Shown: positions 7,923-15,853, counted from the stretch's first letter. The stretch: 18,030 nt of DNA from Wolbachia endosymbiont of Cylisticus convexus (GCF_003344345.1 NZ_QPIP01000041.1:1-18030); one strand, 5' to 3'. The notes: a model not told the origin generated them from the letters alone. A program made the numbers and translations.

Positions 7923-10022
7923 ATGGGTATCTATTGTGATTTTAATACTGCAGCTCCACGAAAAAATGCACCGTTAGTAGAAAAAGAACAACTTAAAGCT
8001 CAGCTTCTGTTAAATATCAGATCATGCCTTTCATATCTATTACCAAGAGGAACTTTTCGTGGTGATAAGTTTTATGTAGGCAATGTACAAGGTGATAAAG
8101 GAAAGAGTCTAGTAGTAGAATTAAGTGGTAGTGAAGCTGGCCTATGGCATGATTTTGCAACAGGAGAAGGTGGTGACATTATCGACCTTTGGGCGGGAGT
8201 AAATAGAAAAAGTACAAGAATAGAGTTTCCTGAAGTAATGGCTTCTATAGCTGAGTGGCTTGGTCATTTCAAAAATTCAAGTAGTCCAACTGCATATTGG
8301 GATTATTACGGTGAAAACGGCCAAGCTATTGTTAGAATCTATCGTTACGATGATGATAGTGGAAAGAGATATCTTCCTTTTGATATCAAAAAATCCACCT
8401 TTAGTGTACCAGAGATAAGGCCACTATATAATATTCCAGGTATTTTAAAGTCCGATAAAGTTATTCTTGTTGAAGGAGAAAAATGTGCAGAAGCGCTGAT
8501 AGAGAAAGGAATAACTGCAACAACAGCAATGTCTGGAGCAAATGCACCTATTGAAAAAACAGATTGGACTCCACTTAAAGGTAAACACATTATTATATGG
8601 CCAGATAATGATGAAGCAGGTAAGAAATACGCTGAAAAATCTGCTATGAAACTTACTTGTCTTGGAGTTGAAGAACTTTGCATTTTGGAAATACCTAAAG
8701 ATAAACCAAAGGGTTGGGACGCTGCTGATTGCGTGAAAGAAGGTGTAAATGTTGAAGAGTTCATCCTTAGTACAAAAAAGGCTCCTTCAAAAAAATCGTT
8801 GAGAATAGATACCAGAGCTTGGGCTAATATTGCTCCAGAAAGAGAATGGATTGTTAAAGATTGGCTTCCTATTGGAAGTGTTACGGCTCTCTACGGTGAT
8901 GGTGGTATGGGAAAGTCTCTACTTGCTCAACAACTAATGACAGCAGCGAGCACAGGTAAATCTTGGTTGGGAATGGAAATTGAGCAGATGAAGACATATG
9001 GTGTATTTTGTGAAGATGATACAGAAGAGCTGTGGCGAAGACAGTGTGCTATAAATAGATTATATCAGTTAGATATGGAATCCTGTGACTTTCATGATAA
9101 TATTGGCTTTTTATCGAGAGTGTGGAAAGATAATCTACTCATGATATTTGATAACAAAGATATAGGTAAATTAACTCATTGCTTTGAAGAATTACTTGAA
9201 GATATTAAATTGTTTCAACCAAAGCTAGTAGTTTTAGATACAGCAGCAGACTTATTTGGTGGCAATGAAAACAATCGCTCTCATGTGAGACAATTTATTC
9301 AAAGTTGTTGTGGAAAAATAGTGAAGGTAATAAAAGGAGCTGTATTATTATGTGCTCATCCTTCTGATTCAGGAATAATACGTAAAACAGGTACAGGTGG
9401 TTCAACTGCGTGGAATAATACAGTAAGATCTCGTTGGTACTTGTCAAAGCCAGATAAAGCTGATGCTTCTGGTAATGAACGAGTACTTTGCCGTAAGAAG
9501 TCAAATTATTCTGCATCTAACGAAGAAAAGATTTCATTTTATTGGCATAACGGTGCGTTTGTACAATCTGATGATACATTAAATTCAGAAAGAATAGTAA
9601 GGTCTAGCTATAATACTAAATTGGATTTAGAACGTCTAAGAAGATGTGATATAATTTTAGAGTTAATTGCTAATGAAGCATATAAAGGCGAAACTTACAC
9701 CGCGGCACACTTTGCTAGGTATTTTGAGGGAAAGCTAGGCCTTGGAAGTGAACGTAGCATCCGTGAAAGGATTAGCCATCTTGCAGCTCTTGGCCACATA
9801 AAGTTCTTTAAGGAAGCTCTTGGATATAAAGTATCAAGCACTAAATCAAAGTACGGCTATTTATGTGTTAAAGACATGGAGTTAAAAATTTCTGAAAATC
9901 AACATGTGCTGGTAAAGCCAGATTATTATCTTTCACCAAATAACGGAGTAACCTTACCAGTTGAAAATCCAGACGTTTGGGTGATACATAATTCTACAAA
10001 ACAAGATGGCAAAATAGTATAG
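7923..10022 (+). CDS. Phage TOPRIM primase-helicase
   Basis: A 699-residue multidomain protein. Residues of about 20-110 contain LWHDFATGEGGDIIDLW, the pattern that follows the zinc ribbon in DnaG-type primases, but the usual cysteine pairs are not visible. A TOPRIM domain follows, with VILVEGEKCAEAL near residues 180-193 and IIIWPDNDEAGKKYA near 223-237, containing the glutamate and DxD metal ligands of primases. A RepA-type ATPase has Walker A YGDGGMGKS near 325-333 and Walker B LVVLDTAADLF near 435-445. Residues of about 570-640 look like a winged helix (GSERSIRERISHLAALGHI). It should prime and unwind phage DNA at the origin. The ribosome-binding site is GGAG. It is the last gene of the operon, and iteron-like repeats begin within two bases of its stop. 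Confidence 0.85.
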   Translation: MGIYCDFNTAAPRKNAPLVEKEQLKAQLLLNIRSCLSYLLPRGTFRGDKFYVGNVQGDKGKSLVVELSGSEAGLWHDFATGEGGDIIDLWAGVNRKSTRIEFPEVMASIAEWLGHFKNSSSPTAYWDYYGENGQAIVRIYRYDDDSGKRYLPFDIKKSTFSVPEIRPLYNIPGILKSDKVILVEGEKCAEALIEKGITATTAMSGANAPIEKTDWTPLKGKHIIIWPDNDEAGKKYAEKSAMKLTCLGVEELCILEIPKDKPKGWDAADCVKEGVNVEEFILSTKKAPSKKSLRIDTRAWANIAPEREWIVKDWLPIGSVTALYGDGGMGKSLLAQQLMTAASTGKSWLGMEIEQMKTYGVFCEDDTEELWRRQCAINRLYQLDMESCDFHDNIGFLSRVWKDNLLMIFDNKDIGKLTHCFEELLEDIKLFQPKLVVLDTAADLFGGNENNRSHVRQFIQSCCGKIVKVIKGAVLLCAHPSDSGIIRKTGTGGSTAWNNTVRSRWYLSKPDKADASGNERVLCRKKSNYSASNEEKISFYWHNGAFVQSDDTLNSERIVRSSYNTKLDLERLRRCDIILELIANEAYKGETYTAAHFARYFEGKLGLGSERSIRERISHLAALGHIKFFKEALGYKVSSTKSKYGYLCVKDMELKISENQHVLVKPDYYLSPNNGVTLPVENPDVWVIHNSTKQDGKIV

Positions 10023-10023
10023 T

Positions 10024-10211
10024 AAGTTGGCAAGATGGCAAGTTGGCAAACTGAAGAATCTGCCATTCTACCAACTTAAAATTGATAAAAATATAAGAAA
10101 ATCAATAGTTTAAAGAAATAGTAAGATGGCAAGATGGCAAAAAGTTGCCAACTAGATAGCATGGGTAAAGTCCTCTTCTATAGCGGGTTTAGGGAAGTTG
10201 GCAAGATGGCA
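10024..10211 (+). repeat. Iteron-like repeat cluster, candidate replication origin
   Basis: The 17-mer AAGTTGGCAAGATGGCA occurs exactly at 10024-10040 and 10195-10211. A copy in inverted orientation with three differences lies at 10061-10077. Partial copies are AAGTTGGCA at 10040-10048, two tandem AAGATGGCA at 10123-10131 and 10131-10139, and inverted TTGCCAACT at 10145-10153. Both half-motifs share TGGCAA. The cluster lies directly after the primase-helicase gene and before a very AT-rich stretch, as expected for a phage or plasmid origin with initiator-binding iterons. No spacer regularity exists that would suggest CRISPR. Confidence 0.6.
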
Positions 10212-10228
10212 AAAATCTATATATATAA

Positions 10229-10260
10229 ATATATACTATGCTATAGTACATAGTATATAT
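10229..10260. repeat. AT-rich inverted repeat beside the iterons
   Basis: ATATATACTATG at 10229-10240 is perfectly repeated in inverse as CATAGTATATAT at 10249-10260, with an 8-base loop, in a stretch that contains almost only A and T from 10212. It could be a DNA-unwinding region or a cruciform/primase start site of the candidate origin. A transcription terminator is less likely because no T run follows directly. Confidence 0.5.
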
Positions 10261-10262
10261 CA

Positions 10263-10288
10263 GTTAAGAGAAGAACTTAACGTTTTTT
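10263..10288 (+). terminator. Weak intrinsic terminator for the replication operon
   Basis: GTTAAG at 10263-10268 pairs with CTTAAC at 10276-10281 across a 7-base loop and is followed by GTTTTTT. The stem is only six pairs with two G-C pairs, so termination may be weak, but the T run and the position after the last replication gene fit. Confidence 0.35.
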
Positions 10289-10811
10289 GATGTCCTTTCA
10301 TAATTTTGCTTTTTCTATGGAGTTGCAACCTATAATAAAAATATAAAGTAAAGGCAGTGAAAAACAAATGATCCATAATAGCGTTTTAAAAAGATTCTAT
10401 GACTTCAGGGTACAAGTTTACCACCAAGACCTAAGTTACTCATGTAGGGTAGCTTAAAACTTGATTACGAGGCATCTTAATACCCCAAACTTTTATTTAT
10501 TAGAAAAAACCCCATAACTAGTTTATCATGCTTTTTGTTGATTGCAAAGAAAATTTTTTGAACCTAAAGAACAAATGGTTAGTAGACTTTTTGAAACATT
10601 ATTTTTGCAATAGCTTTACTTCTACCATAAGTTTAACAGAGGCTCTAACCCTCATCTTTTTTTTAACAAACGCATAACGCTGGTCTACTGAGTTTAATAG
10701 CTGAACTAAGAATTCAGATCTCCGGATTTTCCGGAATACTCAATAACTTCCAAGTGAGCTGGGTCTAGTTGCTTTAATAAGGCTTTTATGCAAGCGCGAT
10801 GAAGACTTGAG

Positions 10812-10944
10812 GTAGAAAAGATTGAAGAAAGCAAAATAAACAGCTTTATATTCTTAATTTTTTTAGATGAGGCAAAAGCTGCATTTTAAAGCTATCTGTA
10901 ACTTTAGGGTGTAAACACTTACTAGCCACACTAAAGAACGCTTA
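10812..10944 (+). repeat. Degenerate direct repeat, left copy
   Basis: The first 25 bases are identical to 13184-13208, and patchy similarity continues for about 130 bases: a T run followed by AGAT.AGGCAAAA.CTG, ATTTTAAAGCTA, ACTTTAGGGT and AAAGAACGCTT occur in the same order. The two copies bracket the ATPase gene at 11330-12748 in the same orientation. Confidence 0.55.
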
Positions 10945-10981
10945 TAATGCCCTCTAAAACGCAAATAAAAGGCATCTTTAG

Positions 10982-11001
10982 TAAACTAACTAGTTAGTTT
11001 A
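10982..11001. repeat. Perfect 20-bp palindrome
   Basis: TAAACTAACTAGTTAGTTTA reads the same on both strands. It lies in gene-free DNA about 70 bases before the broken small ORF. It could be an operator for a dimeric regulator, a recombination site or a remnant of a mobile element; nothing adjacent decides this. Confidence 0.4.
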
Positions 11002-11073
11002 ACACATTTTTTACACTTTGCAAAGAAAATTTTTCAAAAAAGATTGAACAACTTATGGTGAGTATAAGGGGTT

Positions 11074-11233
11074 ATGGAGACTATTATGGGAATACAACAA
11101 CTTTTATCGCAAACCTCTGAGCAATTAATTGCAAAACTCTCAGTAATGAAATTAGCAAATTGTAGAGGTAGCTCAAGGAAAAAAGTTTGAAGTTACTGCC
11201 ATAGAAGAAGAAACAGAAGCTCGTAAAACTTGA
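11074..11233 (+). pseudogene. Broken small ORF, unrecognised
   Basis: From the ATG at 11074 (or the in-frame ATG at 11086) the frame reads METIMGIQQLLSQTSEQLIA and on to KLANCRGSSRKKV before a stop at 11190. In the next frame, from 11162, it reads VEVAQGKKFEVTAIEEETE and ends at 11233. Joined across a one-base shift near 11160, the product would be about 50 residues with natural-looking composition in both halves. I do not recognise it. It may be the surviving piece of a longer gene, or chance. Confidence 0.3.
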
Positions 11234-11272
11234 TTGCCCCTTAAAATGGAGACAAAGATCTAAATTTATTTA

Positions 11273-11301
11273 TTTACGTCTCTAATTTTATCTAGTATAA
11301 T
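11273..11301 (+). promoter_or_regulatory. Sigma-70-type promoter of the ATPase gene
   Basis: TTTACG at 11273-11278 and TATAAT at 11296-11301 are separated by exactly 17 bases. Transcription should start near 11308, downstream of the ATG at 11300, which overlaps the -10 box. This makes the ATG at 11330 the likely translation start, with a short leader and no clear ribosome-binding site. Confidence 0.6.
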
Positions 11302-11339
11302 GGAGACAAAGATTTATATTTTGTGTTTTATGTCTCCAT
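11300..11339. promoter_or_regulatory. Inverted-repeat operator over the ATPase start site
   Basis: ATGGAGACA at 11300-11308 is perfectly inverted as TGTCTCCAT at 11331-11339. The left arm, extended to ATGGAGACAAAGAT, is also repeated directly at 11246-11259, and a half-site CGTCTCT lies at 11277-11283. The arms cover the expected transcription start and the ATG at 11330, so binding of a protein here would block expression. Autoregulation by the ATPase or by a neighbour is possible. Confidence 0.5.
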
Positions 11340-12748
11340 CATTTATTGGTAGGCAAACTGAGTTAAAACAACTACTGGAGCTTACAGACAAAAATACTGC
11401 ATCTTTTGTAGTAGTCAAAGGAAGGCGTCGTATAGGAAAAAGTCGTTTAATTCAAGAGTTTGGTAAGTATTTTGAACAATATTACTCCTTTATAGGTTTG
11501 CCACCAGAAAGGCATACTACAACGTCCTACCAACTTAATGAATTTTCTAGACAAGTTGCTAGACAATTTAATACATCTTTTGCTAGGTATGATGACTGGA
11601 GCGATTTACTATGGGCAGTTGGTGAACGTCTACTATCAGGAAAAACATTATTGCTGTTTGATGAAATTTCTTGGATGGGCTCAAAAGATCCAACCTTTTT
11701 AGGCAAAATAAAAAATTTTTGGGATACGCAGCTAAAAAATAATAACAAGTTAATTTTCGTTGTTTGTGGATCAGCTTCATCCTGGATCGAGAAAAATATA
11801 CTTAGCAGCACTGGTTTCGTAGGGAGAATATCGTTAACTTTAACACTCGGAGAATTATCACTTTCTGATTGCAATGAATTTTGGCCGAAAAATATTTCAG
11901 CATATGAAAAATTTAAGGTGCTTGCAGTAACTGGCGGAATTCCAAAGTATTTAGAGGAGGTAAATTTTAAACATAGCGCTGAAGAAAATATTAAAAGGCT
12001 TTGTTTTACAAAAGGTGGGTTTTTAGTTGAAGAATTTAATCAAATATTCTCAGATTTATTCATGCGAAAAACGGCTTTTTATAAGCAAATAGTCAGAGCT
12101 CTTTCTACTGGAGCTAAAGAACAAGAAGAAATTTGTGCTACTTTAAATATCGTAAGACATGGACGCATTTCTGAGTATCTACATGAGCTTGAGCTTGCTG
12201 GTTTTATTGCAAAGGATCATACTTGGAGTATAAAAACGGGTACTGATTCACGACTCAGGAGGTACAGACTTCAAGATAATTATTTAAGGTTTTATCTAAA
12301 ATATATCGAAAAAGATCTAGGGAAAATTAATCGTGACACCTACTCTATAGGGTTCTTACCAGAGTGGTATACAATTATTGGGCTTCAATTTGAAAATTTG
12401 GTGCTGAACAATAGAAAGAGTATACATAATATCTTAGGAATTGATGGAATAATAAGCGAAAATCCATTTTTTCAGAAAAGAACGCGTAATAGTGCAGGCT
12501 GTCAAATTGATTATATGATTCAAACGAAGTTTAACACTCTCTACATTTGCGAAATCAAATTTTCAAAAGATAAAATTGGTCATTCAATAATACAAGAGGT
12601 ACAAAAGAAAATAGATGCACTAAATCGTCCAAAAGGCTTTTCATGTCGTCCAGTCCTTATCCACGTCAATGATGTAAGTGATGATGTTATAGATAGTGAT
12701 TACTTTTCAAACATAATTGATTTTGGAGAATTGTTGAATTGTAAGTGA
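11330..12748 (+). CDS. ATPase_2/DUF234-type ATPase with nuclease-like C-terminus
   Basis: A 472-residue protein from the ATG at 11330; the frame also contains an ATG at 11300, but that lies in the -10 box. FIGRQTEL at residues 5-12 and Walker A GRRRIGKS at 31-38 followed by LFDEISWM near 107-114 define the ATPase_2 family of AAA+/STAND-like ATPases. Residues of about 260-330 look like a winged helix (EEICATLNIVRHGRISEYLH). The C-terminal region has IDYMI near 392 and CEIKF near 406, a D...ExK arrangement seen in PD-(D/E)XK nuclease-like folds and in DUF234. The family is widespread in archaea and in symbionts, and its function is unsettled; toxin-like or defence roles have been suggested. The gene stands alone between degenerate repeats, with its own promoter and operator, and looks like cargo. 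Confidence 0.75.
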   Translation: MSPSFIGRQTELKQLLELTDKNTASFVVVKGRRRIGKSRLIQEFGKYFEQYYSFIGLPPERHTTTSYQLNEFSRQVARQFNTSFARYDDWSDLLWAVGERLLSGKTLLLFDEISWMGSKDPTFLGKIKNFWDTQLKNNNKLIFVVCGSASSWIEKNILSSTGFVGRISLTLTLGELSLSDCNEFWPKNISAYEKFKVLAVTGGIPKYLEEVNFKHSAEENIKRLCFTKGGFLVEEFNQIFSDLFMRKTAFYKQIVRALSTGAKEQEEICATLNIVRHGRISEYLHELELAGFIAKDHTWSIKTGTDSRLRRYRLQDNYLRFYLKYIEKDLGKINRDTYSIGFLPEWYTIIGLQFENLVLNNRKSIHNILGIDGIISENPFFQKRTRNSAGCQIDYMIQTKFNTLYICEIKFSKDKIGHSIIQEVQKKIDALNRPKGFSCRPVLIHVNDVSDDVIDSDYFSNIIDFGELLNCK

Positions 12749-13183
12749 TGTTTTTTCTGACTTTAAAAAATAATAGTTTCTACAGTTATTCTTAAGTTTA
12801 TAGAGTTTGCTAACATTAGTATCTTTGGCTTTAAAAGAAGGGGATGGAGCCAAAACAATCTCTCTACTACAACACAATTCTTTAAGATGTTTTAAAGGGC
12901 TATTATAGCGTTATCTAGATAGGGGATTAGTGTTTTTATCAAAAGCTCGTGTAATCTCCTCTCAACTCAAATAAGCAGTTATTTCCAAAATGGAAACAAC
13001 TCAAATAGCAAAGAAGCTGCTGTAAAAGATATAGCTGGTTTTCAAAGCTCTTTAATTCCTTAGCTGTCTTAAAATTATTTTAACTTTTTTTCAGAAACTC
13101 CCGGAAAAAGTGGTCGGTATATATTAGTATAGGGGCATTGAATGTAGATGTGCTTCAAACACAAAAGTCGGCAAACGAACAGA
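12749..13183. other. Non-coding stretch between convergent genes
   Basis: The ATPase gene and the minus-strand pair converge on this stretch. No gene or strong terminator is seen. Short coding-like remnants may exist, for example LFPKWKQLK near 12980, but each is interrupted by stops and I cannot assign them. Confidence 0.35.
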
Positions 13184-13320
13184 GTAGAAAAGATTGAAGA
13201 AAGCAAAAGAAATTTAGGCTTTTACGTAATTGAGAATTTGTATTTTTTTTAGATAAGGCAAAAACTGTATTTTAAAGCTAGATGTGACTTTAGGGTAAAA
13301 TACCAACCAAAGAACGCTTC
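13184..13320 (+). repeat. Degenerate direct repeat, right copy
   Basis: The counterpart of the repeat at 10812-10944, in the same orientation. It shares the first 25 bases exactly and then about 110 bases of patchy similarity ending in AAAGAACGCTT. Between the copies lie the ATPase gene and its regulatory region. Confidence 0.55.
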
Positions 13321-13396
13321 TTTAAAACTTGATCACAAGCCTTGTCACAAATTTTACTTTTTCCATTGTAACATCTTTTACTTCTCTTCAACACAG

Positions 13397-14512
13397 TTAA
13401 CGAACTACTTTTATCAGCACAGTAAAAGGGTTAATACGGTAACCATAATCTTTACGCGATGATCCAGGCCAACCAACTGTTTGAATCACATCATTACGTT
13501 CGATGTTTAATCCTAACTTTTTAGCTAAGGTGGTTTTTATTGTTCTTTGGATTGTGTTTAGTGGTTTTCTGATGTGATGTTCTGGGTCTGCTTCTGGATC
13601 AAGATTTAGGCGCTTTTCTATTTCAGTTATGCTAAGCAACATGTGTTTTTCAGGAGGTAATTCTTTTTTACAATCATGCAAAAATTGTTCAAATAATATG
13701 CGAAAAACCTTCATACATGCTACAGCTTTCTTATTTAGAATCTCTATATTGTTTACGTAAAGTGAGCCCTCTATCAATTGCAACTCTAGTAATTCCTTCT
13801 CTTTAGGAGGTTCAATTAGATTAAGTGAAGTATGTAAGATTTGCATTGAAGTATTTGGTATGAACTCTAGTACTCCTCTTTGTGCTGCTTCTTGGAATAC
13901 TTCAATTAAAGTCTTATGCTGAAAGAAAAGGTCAACCATTTTTACTGTGGGCAAATCAAGAGGTATGTTTGATGGATTTTTTCTCAGTATTACTAATACG
14001 GTTGGATTGACTCTTAGCCTATCTATGGTTAAGAATGTTGGATTGGTGCAAAAATCAAGAACAATGAGATTTACAAATTGACCTTGGTCACCAACATGAT
14101 AAACTCCTCTTTCCACCTTGTGCCACGTGAAATGCGTATTACTTAGCTGACCTTCAAACCAATGCATGATTTTCTCTGGGTTTAAATATACAGATAAGCG
14201 ATGAAATCTTTGCTTCTTGTAGGTATTAGGTAAAATATCACGGTTGCAATTTTCACAAATTATGTTATCGCATGCTTCGTTAAAGTCCTCATCAATGAAA
14301 ATCTCATTGTTACAGTATGGATCAACTATATTTGGCCAATCTAATTTATCTTGTCTACGAGAGCAGATAATGTAAGACCTCTCTTGCATCTGAATTAATT
14401 TAAGATCTGACAAATACCTTGCTGCTTTGATGTAATTTTGATTTGGATTAACCCAAGAGCTGCCAGAATTAAGAAGATCAGAGATTTGCTCTTGGCAAGA
14501 TTGTAAGACCAT
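13397..14512 (-). CDS. Unrecognised winged-helix protein, second gene of a two-gene unit
   Basis: 371 residues of no family I can name. Residues of about 6-50 look like a winged helix (QNYIKAARYLSDLKLIQMQE). Residues 67-89 hold C67, C81 and CENC at 86-89, a degenerate zinc-ribbon-like cluster. The centre alternates strands and helices (FVNLIVLDFC, PTVLVILRKN, MVDLFFQHKTLIEVFQEAAQ), suggesting an alpha/beta domain. Residues of about 275-370 resemble a response-regulator-type winged helix: ITEIEKRLNL, NTIQRTIKTTLAKKLGL, then a hairpin ending YGYRINP. It therefore probably binds DNA or acts as an adaptor. The start overlaps the upstream gene by 35 bases, indicating co-transcription and coupled translation. 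There are no membrane segments. It is transcribed against the replication and packaging operons. Confidence 0.6.
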   Translation of the reverse strand: MVLQSCQEQISDLLNSGSSWVNPNQNYIKAARYLSDLKLIQMQERSYIICSRRQDKLDWPNIVDPYCNNEIFIDEDFNEACDNIICENCNRDILPNTYKKQRFHRLSVYLNPEKIMHWFEGQLSNTHFTWHKVERGVYHVGDQGQFVNLIVLDFCTNPTFLTIDRLRVNPTVLVILRKNPSNIPLDLPTVKMVDLFFQHKTLIEVFQEAAQRGVLEFIPNTSMQILHTSLNLIEPPKEKELLELQLIEGSLYVNNIEILNKKAVACMKVFRILFEQFLHDCKKELPPEKHMLLSITEIEKRLNLDPEADPEHHIRKPLNTIQRTIKTTLAKKLGLNIERNDVIQTVGWPGSSRKDYGYRINPFTVLIKVVR

Positions 14513-15710
14513 AAAATTGTTTTATGTATGCTTTAAAATCCTCTCTTTCCCTTTTATTCAGAGGATGTTCAGAGTAGTAAATTGCTATATACTCATCACT
14601 TCGCTTGAAAAATAAGCCTATCTTTTTGCCTTGAAATATTACTTTAATCGACTCTATAAATGGCACTATGTCTCCTACAAATGGCTTTAAAACATGCAAT
14701 TCCAGTGCAATAGGATCATATGGAGCAACAGTCAAAGTGATATTAGTATAGCTGTAATTGAAACGATTTGACTGAAACTTTAACTCAAAAACACGAATAT
14801 TTGAATCAGATTCATTAATACAAGTTTCTATAAATTTATGCACCTGTTCCGCGAAGTTTTTATCCTGCACATCTACAAAAATACATTCGCAACCAAAGTA
14901 ACAACTTGCAATGCTATTTGCTATTTCTATAGCTTGATCGATATTTCTAGCACCAAGATCTACCTGAGTGCCATTTAGTAGAAAATCCAAAATCATCCAC
15001 TCTGCCTTATGGCCATGAATGACTTTGTTTGAATTTAACAACAAATCTATATCGCTAGCTTTGCGTATTAACACATATAAACGATTCTGATGATAGAAGA
15101 AACCTTGTAGTTGATTCTCGAAACTGTCATTTCTCTTAATGTTATCTTCTTTCAGTATTTGTTGTATGATTTCCTCTGAGATAAAGTCCTTAAATGGAGT
15201 ACTTGGTCGTCTTGGTATTTTTTGTAAGGCAAAAGACATGAAACTCTTTCTTTGTATTTTTTCAAAGTGATAGACAGACTTTAAAAGATTGTAATCTGCA
15301 TGAAACAGTAGAAACAGCAAAGACTTCTTATCATATTTATTATTATTTTTTACAAGGTAGGATTTCATGAGTTCCGTAGTTAATGCAGATCTTGCAATTT
15401 CACTGACAGTAACTTCTAGTTTTGCACGGTCAAAACAGGTAATCAAGTAGTAAGTAACGAGAGAATCGGAATAATTAGTAATCACTTTACGTTTGTATTG
15501 TACAGATGTATTATCGTAACTTTCATCATCAAAGAGTTGAGCGTTTAATTTATTTTTAAAGGAGTTTTGAAAAATAATATTTAATTGCTTACCAGAAAGT
15601 GAATCTATCCAAGACTGACGTGTTTTTGTATTGTGAAAACGATCAAGCAAATGGTTAACAGGGACTTCTAAATCATCTTCCCAAAATTTACGATTTGGAT
15701 AAATGTTCAT
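14478..15710 (-). CDS. Unrecognised protein, first gene of a two-gene unit
   Basis: 410 residues of no family I can name. The N-terminal half is helical and basic (NRKFWEDDLEVPVNHLLDRF, MSFALQKIPRRPSTPFKD). The C-terminal half is a mixture of strands and helices (HGHKAEWMILDFLLNG, IANSIASCYFGCECIFVDVQ, KIGLFFKRSDEYIAIYYSEH). There is no P-loop, nuclease motif, signal peptide or membrane segment that I can see. The ATG at 15710 is preceded by only a weak GGTT, but the frame has no better start. A 14-bp palindrome lies 33 bases upstream. The gene overlaps the next one by 35 bases, so the two products probably act together. The position between replication and packaging operons, in the opposite orientation, is typical of phage cargo genes. 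Confidence 0.6.
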   Translation of the reverse strand: MNIYPNRKFWEDDLEVPVNHLLDRFHNTKTRQSWIDSLSGKQLNIIFQNSFKNKLNAQLFDDESYDNTSVQYKRKVITNYSDSLVTYYLITCFDRAKLEVTVSEIARSALTTELMKSYLVKNNNKYDKKSLLFLLFHADYNLLKSVYHFEKIQRKSFMSFALQKIPRRPSTPFKDFISEEIIQQILKEDNIKRNDSFENQLQGFFYHQNRLYVLIRKASDIDLLLNSNKVIHGHKAEWMILDFLLNGTQVDLGARNIDQAIEIANSIASCYFGCECIFVDVQDKNFAEQVHKFIETCINESDSNIRVFELKFQSNRFNYSYTNITLTVAPYDPIALELHVLKPFVGDIVPFIESIKVIFQGKKIGLFFKRSDEYIAIYYSEHPLNKREREDFKAYIKQFYGLTILPRANL

Positions 15711-15742
15711 AAGAAACTAACCACACCATAATAACATAATAG

Positions 15743-15756
15743 ACTATTTAAATAGT
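15743..15756. promoter_or_regulatory. Palindrome upstream of the two-gene unit
   Basis: ACTATTTAAATAGT is a perfect 14-bp palindrome 33 bases upstream of the ATG at 15710, in an AT-rich stretch where the promoter must lie. It could be an operator, possibly for the winged-helix protein itself, but a chance palindrome in AT-rich DNA cannot be excluded. Confidence 0.35.
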
Positions 15757-15853
15757 TAAGATAGAAATCTGAAAGTCTTGACCAATAATTATGCAATGGC
15801 TGTTTACTGATTTTTAACCAAGTTTTTTCTAAAAAGTTTGCTTAAGAAGAAGA

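Larger units (their letters stand above)
10290..11073. other. Non-coding stretch with degenerate repeats
   Basis: No convincing gene is seen. The stretch holds degraded copies of a repeat. GCAAAGAAAATTTTT appears near 10546 and again near 11020, each preceded by a similar TAGTTTA-containing sequence. A repeat start with GTAGAAAAGATTGAAG at 10812 recurs at 13184. Such short diverged repeats are typical of Wolbachia intergenic DNA and suggest that genes or elements were lost here. Confidence 0.45.

Noticed and set aside
8345..8764. Minus-strand 139-residue ORF
   Set aside because: Shadow of the TOPRIM domain of the primase-helicase; serine-rich translation and no start signal.
10024..10211. 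Repeats as a CRISPR array
   Set aside because: Copies are irregularly spaced, partly inverted, overlap each other and differ in length; no spacer pattern and no cas genes.
10365..10454. Small ORF starting at the ATG near 10368
   Set aside because: About 29 codons, no ribosome-binding site, inside degenerate repeats.
11300..11329. ATG at 11300 as the ATPase start
   Set aside because: It overlaps the TATAAT box of a well-spaced promoter, so it would not be in the transcript; family similarity begins after the ATG at 11330.
12749..13183. Remnants of coding sequence
   Set aside because: Short coding-like pieces are interrupted by stops in every frame and none is recognisable.
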